Positions 1 to 5,758 of a stretch of DNA of 5,932 nt are shown piece by piece; within the stretch, counting starts at the first letter, position 1; each line of letters begins with the position of its first letter. The DNA is taken from assembly GCA_964369185.1 (NCBI GenBank), contig CAYJEN010000089.1:1-5932 (forward strand), in the 5' to 3' direction. A program made the position numbers and the translations under genes. This stretch comes from CAYJAZ01 sp964369185. Lineage in GTDB: Bacteria; Desulfobacterota; Desulfovibrionia; Desulfovibrionales; Desulfovibrionaceae. The notes under the pieces were generated by a model, which made no database searches, had not been told where the DNA came from, and saw only the letters and a program-made list of their open reading frames with translations.

Positions 1-770
1 ATATTTTCCCGAATGAAACTACAAAATTTGCAGATGTTATTCTTCCGGCTCAAGCGTGGAGTGAAAATGATGGCACGTTTACAAACAGTGAAAGACGTGT
101 AAACCGTGTTCGTTCTGCAAGTAAAGCTCCTGGAATATCACAACCTAACTGGTGGATTTTCAAAGAATTAGCTAAAAAAATGGGTCATGAGTGGGAATCT
201 AGTTCAGCTCAAGAAATTTGGGATAATGAAATTTCTCATCTCGCAGACAATCTTGCTGGAATAAAATATCATCGTATTGAAAACGATGGTTTACAGTGGC
301 CTTGCCCTAATACCGAGCATGAAGGCACAAAAGTTCTTCATAGTGAAGGTAACTTCGTTCGTGGCAAAGGTTTATTTATACCTGTAGAATGGACTCCGCC
401 TGCGGAAGTAGCAGATGAAGAATATCCATTTGTTCTTAGCACAGGAAGACGTTTATATCACTATCACACGCGCACACAAACAGGCAGATGCGAGGGATTA
501 AATACTCTATTGAGCCATGAAACTGCGGATATTTCAACAAAAGATGCAGAAAAACTTCAAATCAAAAACGGTGAAATAATTAAAGTTTCTTCACGTCGTG
601 GATCTGTTAAAGTAATTGCAAAAGTAACTGATGATATGCAAGAAGGTACTGTTTGGATGGCTTTCCACTTCCGTGAAAACAATGCAAACTGGCTTACTAA
701 TCCGGCATTCGATCCAATAAGCAAAACAGCAGAATATAAAGCTTGCTCAGTTAAGATTGAAAAGCTTTAG
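1..770 (+). CDS. fdhA: Formate dehydrogenase alpha subunit, C-terminal part (5' end outside window)
   Basis: The reading frame is open from base 3 with no start, so this is the last 255 residues of a longer gene. It is the catalytic molybdopterin (bis-MGD) subunit that oxidises formate to CO2. The visible part begins in the typical FADVILPA...ENDGTFTNSERR segment of this family. A linker with GLQWPCP follows, and then the C-terminal molybdopterin-dinucleotide-binding domain from about fragment residue 142, with STGRRLYHYHTRTQTGR at 146-162. The tail matches the conserved end of FdhF/FdhA proteins (FHFRE.NAN.LTNPAFDP). The active-site Sec/Cys and the N-terminal 4Fe-4S motif lie upstream and cannot be checked. 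An internal ATG at 180 is not the start, because family homology continues upstream of it. The 3' end overlaps the convergent PAP2 gene by 20 bp. The symbol is generic: FdhF-like and FdnG-like alpha subunits cannot be told apart from this part. Confidence 0.87.
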   Translation, partial: IFPNETTKFADVILPAQAWSENDGTFTNSERRVNRVRSASKAPGISQPNWWIFKELAKKMGHEWESSSAQEIWDNEISHLADNLAGIKYHRIENDGLQWPCPNTEHEGTKVLHSEGNFVRGKGLFIPVEWTPPAEVADEEYPFVLSTGRRLYHYHTRTQTGRCEGLNTLLSHETADISTKDAEKLQIKNGEIIKVSSRRGSVKVIAKVTDDMQEGTVWMAFHFRENNANWLTNPAFDPISKTAEYKACSVKIEKL

Positions 771-1350
771 GAAAATGTTTTTTTAGGAAATTGTAAAATA
801 AAACTGTAATAATAAAACCAAGAACCCAACCGGCAAGCACATCTGAAAGGTGATGCTTGCCAAGATACATTCTTGACCAACCTACAAGCAATGGCAGTAA
901 AAATAGCGCAGGAAAACGCTTGCCGAAGAAAAGATAAAATCCTGTCGCTACCACCATTGAATTAGATGCGTGTGATGATAAAAATGAAGTACCACCATAT
1001 GGTGATAAATTCTCTGCTAAAGTTATCATCCACGTACTACCTTCTAGATAGTAAATATTTTCAAGATATTGAAGAGGACGAGGTCTATCAGCTATCGCTT
1101 TAATAATATCAGATATAATATTATTAATTCCAATGCCCACGCCTAAAAAGACAAAAAGAGCCCAAAATTTAATAATTTCGTAGCCTTTTCGCATAAAATA
1201 GAAGAGATATCCTGCCAAAAAGAGCAGTAAAGGAATAACAAGATAGCTTGTTTCAGAAAAAATTGGCAAAACGAAGTCAAACACTCCGTTTCGCCAAACA
1301 TTATTGAAAAAATATACGAATCCTTTGTCTAGGATAAGAAGATTTTCCAT
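751..1350 (-). CDS. PAP2-family membrane phosphatase (possible undecaprenyl-diphosphatase)
   Basis: This is a 199-residue integral membrane protein with the three PAP2 phosphatase signatures. KX6RP is K84...R91-P92. The second motif is SSHA at 125-128, with H127 as the acid/base histidine. SRX5HX3D is S159-R160, H166 (nucleophile) and D170. Hydrophobic segments lie near 36-53, 60-80, 129-142, 147-158 and 171-188, as expected for the multi-pass BcrC/PgpB-like fold. Such enzymes dephosphorylate lipid pyrophosphates or phosphates (undecaprenyl-PP, PG-phosphate) on the outer face of the inner membrane. The exact substrate cannot be read from the sequence. The gene follows the M23 peptidase gene by 5 bp, and its GAGGG ribosome site lies inside the end of that gene, so translation is probably coupled. 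A cell-wall lipid carrier recycling role is inferred from this pairing. Confidence 0.88.
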   Translation of the reverse strand: MENLLILDKGFVYFFNNVWRNGVFDFVLPIFSETSYLVIPLLLFLAGYLFYFMRKGYEIIKFWALFVFLGVGIGINNIISDIIKAIADRPRPLQYLENIYYLEGSTWMITLAENLSPYGGTSFLSSHASNSMVVATGFYLFFGKRFPALFLLPLLVGWSRMYLGKHHLSDVLAGWVLGFIITVLFYNFLKKHFPKAFQS

Positions 1351-1355
1351 ATATT

Positions 1356-2264
1356 CTATAATCCCTCATCGTTATAAACATAAAGCTCAGGATCAGTCGC
1401 TACACCGTTTAAACGTACTTCATAATGCAAGTGAGGCCCAGTACTTCTACCGGTTGAACCAACAGTACCAATTAAATCATAGCGTCTAAGTTCTTGACCT
1501 TTTTCTACTTTTATTTCATGTAAGTGAGCGTATTTCGTAACAATTCCATTACCATGACTTACTTCAACAGCTTTACCATAAGCACCGTTAGTTGAAATTT
1601 TAGTCACCGTTCCGTTTGCCGGCGAAACAATTGGAGTTCCACGAGGTGCAGCAATATCTAAACCTTTATGAAATTCAGTTGTTGCTCTACCAAAAGGATT
1701 TTTACGTCTTCCAAATCTTGAAGTTATAAAGCCCTCAGTAGGAATAATTGATGGTTTTGATGCAAGTAAATTTTCAGTTTCACGCATTGTAAGAAGAATT
1801 TCTTGCTGACGAACTTCTTCAAGTTTCGCAGCTATTGAAAGTTCTTCCAAGTATGAACGAATTTTTCTTGATGCAAGTTCTTGTCTATGAAGTGGTAGAT
1901 TTCCCATTGATAAATCTTCAAAAGAAGCACCACCAACGTTTTCATTCAATTCTTCAGGTGTCATGTCAGCCATAACGCTGAGCTTTGAGTTGAACTGCTG
2001 AATACGTGATAAGCTTTCTTGAACACTTATAACATCGGAAGCCATTGCTAATAATTGATTTTGTCTTTCATCAAGCTGAGCATCCATTTCGCTGATATAA
2101 TCTTTAAGCGCTATATTTTCACGAATTGACTGCAAAGAATATACATTCCCTGCAATTAAAGCTCCTAAAAGGAGAATACAACAGAAAAAAAAGCCACTTC
2201 TCATATGTATTGTACGAGAATTGCCAGTTTTATCTTTTATAATAACTATTTGGTATTTTGCCAT
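1356..2264 (-). CDS. Membrane-anchored M23 (LytM-type) metallopeptidase
   Basis: This 302-residue protein is predicted to cleave peptidoglycan cross-bridges or to activate amidases in the periplasm. A short basic N-terminus precedes one hydrophobic segment at about 24-44, a signal anchor with no obvious cleavage or lipobox. Residues about 45-170 are heptad-like, charged and Gln-rich, suggesting a coiled coil. The M23 domain covers about 178-300. The zinc and catalytic residues are all present: H199 and D203 (HKGLD), H247 in the YAHLH stretch, and H278/H280 (HLH). It should therefore be an active enzyme, unlike degenerate NlpD/EnvC-type LytM factors. The GTVGSTGRSTGPHLHYE block is textbook for the family. 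The start is supported by AAGGAA on the minus strand (2276-2281), 11 nt before the ATG. It is the first gene of a two-gene operon with the PAP2 phosphatase, read from the promoter at 2327-2355. Confidence 0.92.
   Translation of the reverse strand: MAKYQIVIIKDKTGNSRTIHMRSGFFFCCILLLGALIAGNVYSLQSIRENIALKDYISEMDAQLDERQNQLLAMASDVISVQESLSRIQQFNSKLSVMADMTPEELNENVGGASFEDLSMGNLPLHRQELASRKIRSYLEELSIAAKLEEVRQQEILLTMRETENLLASKPSIIPTEGFITSRFGRRKNPFGRATTEFHKGLDIAAPRGTPIVSPANGTVTKISTNGAYGKAVEVSHGNGIVTKYAHLHEIKVEKGQELRRYDLIGTVGSTGRSTGPHLHYEVRLNGVATDPELYVYNDEGL
1363..1367 (-). promoter_or_regulatory. Ribosome binding site of the PAP2 gene inside the upstream gene
   Basis: On the minus strand GAGGG lies 12 nt before the PAP2 ATG and sits within the last codons of the M23 peptidase gene, just before its TAG at 1356-1358. 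The spacing is longer than usual. The position suggests that ribosomes finishing the peptidase help start the phosphatase, and it supports a single transcript for both genes. Confidence 0.55.
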
Positions 2265-2326
2265 AATATAGAAAGTTCCTTAAAATCCATAAAAAGAATA
2301 TGTTTTAAAGTAATTCGGTTTGATTG

Positions 2327-2355
2327 ATAATAAGTTTAATTACTACCTTTGTCAA
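2327..2355 (-). promoter_or_regulatory. Sigma70-type promoter for the M23-PAP2 operon
   Basis: On the minus strand there is a perfect -35 TTGACA (2350-2355), a 17-nt spacer and a -10 TATTAT (2327-2332, 5 of 6). Transcription should start near 2320, giving a leader of about 56 nt before the peptidase ATG at 2264. The -35 overlaps the -35 of the divergent + promoter. It was found by eye and has no experimental support. Confidence 0.7.
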
Positions 2356-2377
2356 GCCGACTATAGAAATGCATAAT
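2349..2377 (+). promoter_or_regulatory. Sigma70-type promoter for the EF-G-like gene
   Basis: The -35 is TTGTCA (2349-2354, 5 of 6), with a 17-nt spacer and a -10 CATAAT (2372-2377, 5 of 6). The predicted start near 2384 leaves an AT-rich leader of about 256 nt before the ATG at 2640. I saw no equally good promoter closer to the gene, though in sequence this AT-rich a nearer one may be missed. The -35 shares bases 2350-2354 with the divergent promoter. Confidence 0.55.
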
Positions 2378-2539
2378 AACTTACTAATTTTTATATTAAA
2401 ATAAATTAATAAATTATGAATAATAAACAGCTTTCATTATAAATCTTTCATTTTTAAGCTATAAATTTGAAAATTAAAGATAATTTAAATTAAACAAAAA
2501 AATGACTTCCCAAAGATTAAAAATTATGTCATATTATAA

Positions 2540-2550
2540 CTAACAGTTAG
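2540..2550. promoter_or_regulatory. Small inverted repeat, possible operator in the EF-G-like leader
   Basis: CTAACAGTTAG is a perfect 5+5 inverted repeat around one base. Its AACAG half (2542-2546) also forms a second inverted pair with CTGTT (2559-2563). A short dyad can arise by chance in AT-rich DNA, and no regulator gene is next to it, so this is only a candidate protein-binding site. Confidence 0.2.
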
Positions 2551-2639
2551 AATTATATCTGTTCAGTTTTTCTTTTGCTTTATTAATGTTTGTTGACCAT
2601 ATACTTTTTTAAACACTTTAAAATGTTAAGGATGGGTTT

Positions 2640-4709
2640 ATGTCGAACACTTGGGAAATGCAAAGAACATTCGCGCTCGTTGGAACCGGAGGATGTGGAA
2701 AAACCTCTCTGGCTGAAATGCTCCTCTACAATACAAAGTCCATTGATCGACTCGGTGCTATAGAAGCAGGAACAACTAACTTAGACTACGAACCGGAAGA
2801 AGTGAAAAGAGGTGCCTCAATTCAACCCGGATTCACAAGTTGGCTTTATAATAAAAATCGCCATTTTTTAATTGATATCCCGGGCGATAATAACTTTAGC
2901 GGTGATATAGAATATTTATTACAAGGTGTTGACAGTGTAATCCTCACCTTAGATGCTGTTGATGGTGTGCGCCCTCTCACAAAAAAGATTTGGAATGCAG
3001 TGCGTGCTCAACAACTTCCGGCAATCGCTTTTGTCAATAAATTAGACAGAGATAGAGCTGACTTTGATGCCGCTATTCAAGGAATAAGCGTATCACTCGG
3101 TGCAAGACCGGTTATCCTTTATATGCCAATTATTGAAGATGAAAAATTTGTTGGCTATATAGATACTTGTAATCAAAAAGCTTTCTACTTTAATGAAGAC
3201 GGCGTAACAGAAAAACCAATTCCTGCCGATTTAGAAGATGAAGCTATCCTTATTCGTGATACAAACCGTGAAAATATCGCTGAAACAGACGAAGAACTCA
3301 TGGAAAAATATCTTGAAGAAGGTATTCTTGACGATGCAGACATTAAAAAAGGTCTACGTATCGGCGTAATGAATGGTGAATTACTACCTATATTTATAGG
3401 TTCAGCGATTGAAAATAAAGGCGGATACGAACTTTTAGAAGGTATTGAAAAATTCCTACCTTCTCCAAAAGAACGTGCTCCATTCTTGAGCGAAGAAGCA
3501 GAAGAACGTGAATCTTCACCTGAAGCGCCTGCATCATGCTTTGTTATTAAAACAATTGCAGATCCATTTGCCGGTCAACTTTCTATTGTAAGAGTTCTTT
3601 CAGGTACTCTTTCTTCTGACTCTAGCCTTAAAAATGTGCAGACAGAAGAAAGTGAACGCTTTACAAGTCTTTCATATATCAACGGAAAATCACAAACACC
3701 TTGCAAAGATACCCTTTATCCGGGTGCAATTGTTGCCGTTGCTAAGCTGAAAAATACTCATACCGGAGAAACTCTTGCCGATGAAAAATCTCCTTTTGCT
3801 CTAGCATGCCCAAAACTTCCGACTCAAATGATTACTTATGCTCTTGCAGCTAAGGAAAAAGGCGAAGAAGATAAAGTATATAGCGCAATTCAAAAACTTC
3901 TTGATGAAGATATTACACTAAAACTCGAACGTGATGAAGAAACCGGTGACACCCTACTTTCAGGTATGGGACAGCTTCATCTTGAACTCTCAGTTGAAAA
4001 AGCAAAACGTCGTGGAAAGATAGAAATTCTTCTAAAAACTCCGAAGATCCCTTATCGTGAAGCAGTACGAGGCAGCGTACAAGTTCAAGGTCGTCATAAA
4101 AAGCAATCAGGTGGACGTGGTCAATTTGGTGATTGTTTCATCGAAATGTCAGCTCTTCCTCGTGGTGGCGGCTATGAATTTGAAGATGCTATCGTAGGCG
4201 GTGCAATTCCTCGTACCTACATCCCTGCTATCGACAAAGGAATTCAAGAGTCAGCAAAGCGTGGTTTCTTAGCGGGTTATCCTGTTGTAGACTTCAAAGT
4301 TCGTCTTTACGATGGTTCTTATCACGATGTTGACTCCTCAGAAATGGCTTTCAAACTTGCAGGTAATATCGCATTCAAGAAAGCTATGGAATCATTGAAA
4401 GTTGTTTTGCTAGAACCTATTGCATTGATTACAATTTCTGTACCTGATGCTTACATGGGCGACATCATCGGTGATTTATCATCACGTCGTGGTAAAATCT
4501 TAGGTTCTGATTCTGTAGCCGGAATTACTGAGATTAAAGCTCATATTCCAATGTCAGAAGTATTACGTTATGCTCCTGATTTACGCTCAATGACAGGTGG
4601 TCAAGGTCTATTTACTCTTGAGTTTGACCATTATGAAGAAGCTCCTCAACCAGTGAGCGAAAAAGTTGTTGCAGAATATCAAAAAACAAAAACCGAAGAA
4701 AAAGATTAA
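2640..4709 (+). CDS. EF-G-like translational GTPase (EF-G2 type paralogue)
   Basis: This 689-residue protein is about the length of EF-G and has its five-domain layout: G domain about 9-280, II about 298-390, III about 395-470, IV about 471-590, V about 591-665. GTPase motifs are G1 GTGGCGKT (15-22), G2 RGASI (58-62), G3 DIPGD (79-83), G4 NKLD (133-136) and G5 GSA (254-256). In canonical EF-G, G3 is DTPGH, and its His positions the water for GTP hydrolysis; here that position is D83. Domain IV keeps GGRGQFG (491-497) and the tip loop GSYHDVDSS (559-567), with H562 matching the translocation histidine of EF-G. The P-loop also departs from the usual AHIDAGKT. These traits point to the EF-G-like/EF-G2 paralogue group, not housekeeping fusA, and no str-operon genes are nearby. 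Its role in the cell is unknown. The start is set by AAGGA (2628-2632), 7 nt before the ATG. Transcription probably comes from 2349-2377. Confidence 0.88.
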   Translation: MSNTWEMQRTFALVGTGGCGKTSLAEMLLYNTKSIDRLGAIEAGTTNLDYEPEEVKRGASIQPGFTSWLYNKNRHFLIDIPGDNNFSGDIEYLLQGVDSVILTLDAVDGVRPLTKKIWNAVRAQQLPAIAFVNKLDRDRADFDAAIQGISVSLGARPVILYMPIIEDEKFVGYIDTCNQKAFYFNEDGVTEKPIPADLEDEAILIRDTNRENIAETDEELMEKYLEEGILDDADIKKGLRIGVMNGELLPIFIGSAIENKGGYELLEGIEKFLPSPKERAPFLSEEAEERESSPEAPASCFVIKTIADPFAGQLSIVRVLSGTLSSDSSLKNVQTEESERFTSLSYINGKSQTPCKDTLYPGAIVAVAKLKNTHTGETLADEKSPFALACPKLPTQMITYALAAKEKGEEDKVYSAIQKLLDEDITLKLERDEETGDTLLSGMGQLHLELSVEKAKRRGKIEILLKTPKIPYREAVRGSVQVQGRHKKQSGGRGQFGDCFIEMSALPRGGGYEFEDAIVGGAIPRTYIPAIDKGIQESAKRGFLAGYPVVDFKVRLYDGSYHDVDSSEMAFKLAGNIAFKKAMESLKVVLLEPIALITISVPDAYMGDIIGDLSSRRGKILGSDSVAGITEIKAHIPMSEVLRYAPDLRSMTGGQGLFTLEFDHYEEAPQPVSEKVVAEYQKTKTEEKD

Positions 4710-4724
4710 TCCCTGTATTTTCCT

Positions 4725-4753
4725 TTGACAGAAAGAAAAATCTTGAATATCTT
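4725..4753 (+). promoter_or_regulatory. Promoter for the SLOG-like gene
   Basis: A perfect TTGACA (4725-4730), a 17-nt spacer and TATCTT (4748-4753, 4 of 6) lie in the 89-bp gap after the EF-G-like gene. The predicted start near 4760 gives a leader of about 39 nt. The gap has no clear terminator hairpin, so read-through from the GTPase gene is also possible. Confidence 0.55.
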
Positions 4754-4798
4754 TTTTCCACATAAAAACATATCCTAATAGATACATAGGGAGCTAAA

Positions 4799-5353
4799 AT
4801 GCTAAGTCCTGAAAAATCAATTATATACAGTGGTGGCGCGGCAGGCACTGAACAATTTTTCGGCGAACAAGCCGAAGCATACGGCGTTGAAGAAGTTAAC
4901 TTCACTTTTGATGGTCATTTAAGCGAAAGAACTCGTGGTCTTCGCTATCTCACAGGTGAAGAGCTTGCAATGAAAGATGTAAGCATCACCTACGTTGCTA
5001 AAATAATGAAGCGTGAATATTCTCGTGCTCCACTATTTCGCAAAGTTCTTCAATCCATTTGCTGGCAAATATCCAGCGGTGAAGAAGTCATCGTTGTCGG
5101 TACTATCCAAGAAGATGACACCGTAAAAGGTGGAACAGGTTGGGGCGCTGAATACGCTAAAATCTGTAACAAGCCCCTCCTCGTCTTCGATCAAGACAAA
5201 AATGCTTGGTTCAGATGGGATAAAGAAGCCTTCGTAAAAGAAGAAAATCCCGTTATTCAAAACTCCCACTTCTCAGCTACAGGAACTCGCTTCCTAAACG
5301 ACAACGGAAAGCAAGCAATCTCAGATTTATTTAAACGCTCTTTTAGTAAGTAG
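4799..5353 (+). CDS. SLOG/Rossmann-like protein of unknown function
   Basis: This is a 184-residue soluble protein with no signal peptide or membrane segment. The N-terminus has YSGGAAGTE (10-18), resembling the SGGA.G nucleotide-binding loop of SLOG-superfamily proteins (YpsA, DprA and LOG relatives). A hydrophobic strand then leads into VVGTI (99-103), and a second glycine-rich segment follows, GGTGWGAEYAK (111-121), next to the strand KPLLVFDQD (125-133). The arrangement suggests a Rossmann-like fold binding a nucleotide or nucleotide-derived ligand; this is inferred from motifs only. Related unnamed proteins occur, from memory, in Desulfovibrio-type genomes, but I know no assigned function. 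AGGGAG (4788-4793) sits 5 nt before the ATG and fixes the start. The gene lies 89 bp after the EF-G-like gene on the same strand and has its own likely promoter. It could be a partner of that GTPase or merely adjacent. Confidence 0.75.
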   Translation: MLSPEKSIIYSGGAAGTEQFFGEQAEAYGVEEVNFTFDGHLSERTRGLRYLTGEELAMKDVSITYVAKIMKREYSRAPLFRKVLQSICWQISSGEEVIVVGTIQEDDTVKGGTGWGAEYAKICNKPLLVFDQDKNAWFRWDKEAFVKEENPVIQNSHFSATGTRFLNDNGKQAISDLFKRSFSK

Positions 5354-5398
5354 CGAGTTGATTTTTTTCGAGAGGGATTATCCCTACGGGGGAAACCA

Positions 5399-5468
5399 CT
5401 GGGGTAAAGAGAAAGCCAAAACTTTGAAAGGGAACTTTTCCCACGTTTAGGTTTTCCCTTTACCCCAG
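5399..5468. repeat. Long GC-rich inverted repeat (palindromic intergenic element)
   Basis: Arms 5399-5422 and 5445-5468 pair at 22 of 24 positions counting one G-U (21 of 24 exact), including the outer run CTGGGGTAAAG/CTTTACCCCAG with one mismatch near its end. The loop contains a nested hairpin, GGGAA-CTT-TTCCC (5430-5442). Just before the left arm is another small hairpin, AGGGA-TTA-TCCCT (5373-5385). GGGGG at 5388-5392 and the C-run at 5469-5473 flank the long stem on either side. No T-run follows the stem on either strand, so it is not a standard terminator. It may protect the 3' end of the SLOG mRNA, or it may be a copy of a dispersed palindromic repeat. Confidence 0.7.
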
Positions 5469-5504
5469 CCCCCTCTATCTCTTTCCTTACAAAACTTTTT
5501 AATT

Positions 5505-5535
5505 CTCATCGCATATAATTATGTGGTGAGTTTTT
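5505..5535 (+). terminator. Intrinsic terminator after the SLOG-like gene
   Basis: A 10-bp stem, 5505-5514 with 5521-5530, closes a 6-nt loop ATAATT. All ten positions pair, two of them as G-U wobbles. It is followed directly by TTTTT and then AATTT. The T-run is only on the + strand side, so it should stop transcription from the EF-G/SLOG direction before ispG. The stem is only moderately stable, so termination may be partial. Confidence 0.55.
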
Positions 5536-5633
5536 AATTTAATAGTGGCGATGAGGTGAAGTTTTACCTTTCAATATAAAGTTCTCTTTTATATATTTTT
5601 TGAAACATTTATTTTTTTGACCTTAATAAAAAT

Positions 5634-5661
5634 TTGAGCTATCCTACTTCTCACATATAAT
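5634..5661 (+). promoter_or_regulatory. Promoter for ispG
   Basis: TTGAGC (5634-5639, 4 of 6), a 16-nt spacer and a perfect TATAAT (5656-5661) predict a start near 5668 and a leader of about 144 nt. An overlapping alternative, TTGACC (5617-5622) with TATCCT (5640-5645) at 17 nt, is slightly upstream. Either would place the two hairpins at 5717-5781 inside the ispG leader. Confidence 0.5.
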
Positions 5662-5716
5662 TTTTGATTGAAATACTTATTTTTGACGAAAAGAACGTAA
5701 TTCTTTTTGTAAATCA

Positions 5717-5753
5717 TTATTCCTTTTTTCGAGGAACGAGAAAAAAGAAATAA
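5717..5753. repeat. A/T-rich hairpin in the ispG leader
   Basis: Arms 5717-5729 and 5741-5753 pair at 12 of 13 positions, extended inward by C5730-G5740 around the loop GAGGAACGA (5731-5739). The left arm ends in TTTTTTCGAG (5724-5733), a 10-mer also found at 5363-5372 at the edge of the first palindromic element. The right arm is A-rich, so the structure lacks the T-run of a terminator reading toward ispG. Confidence 0.55.
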
Positions 5754-5758
5754 GGTTT

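Larger units (their letters stand above)
2265..2639. other. AT-rich divergent intergenic region
   Basis: This 375-bp noncoding stretch lies between the M23 operon and the EF-G-like gene. The left third carries the two back-to-back promoters. The rest (about 2385-2600) is extremely AT-rich and contains only very short open frames without ribosome sites. Small symmetric features include a 12-bp palindrome TAATTTAAATTA (2481-2492), an inverted repeat CTAACAGTTAG (2540-2550) and a direct repeat CTTTCATT (2431-2438 and 2445-2452). No tRNA, riboswitch core or terminator was recognised. Confidence 0.7.

Noticed and set aside
1304..1489. Short + strand open frame of 61 codons
   Set aside because: It lies antisense within the PAP2 and M23 genes, has no ribosome site or recognisable motif, and both genes beneath it have clear family signatures.
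2416..2543. Tiny open frames in the EF-G-like leader (ATG at 2416, 8 codons; ATG at 2502, 13 codons) as leader peptides
   Set aside because: Neither has a ribosome binding site, and there is no run of one regulatory amino acid. Short frames are expected in such AT-rich DNA.
2593..2624. Possible promoter TTGACC with TAAAAT close to the EF-G-like start
   Set aside because: The spacer between these hexamers is 20 nt, and better-spaced hexamers match poorly. The predicted start would also fall on the Shine-Dalgarno sequence.
2640..4709. Housekeeping fusA (canonical EF-G)
   Set aside because: The G1 and G3 motifs differ from canonical EF-G, including loss of the G3 histidine, and none of rpsL, rpsG or tuf is adjacent.
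4612..4905. Minus-strand open frame of 97 codons spanning the gap between the GTPase and SLOG-like genes
   Set aside because: It is antisense to the well-supported C-terminus of the EF-G-like protein and the N-terminus of the SLOG-like protein, and its translation is low-complexity Phe/Leu/Ser-rich with no motif.
5033..5269. Minus-strand open frame of 78 codons
   Set aside because: It is entirely inside the SLOG-like gene on the opposite strand, with no supporting ribosome site or family resemblance.
5399..5468. Intrinsic terminator at the GC-rich inverted repeat
   Set aside because: No T-run follows the stem on the + strand, and none follows directly on the minus strand. The better terminator is at 5505-5535.
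5683..5712. Promoter TTGACG just upstream of the ispG leader hairpins
   Set aside because: No acceptable -10 lies 16-18 nt downstream; the candidates match at about half the positions or fewer.
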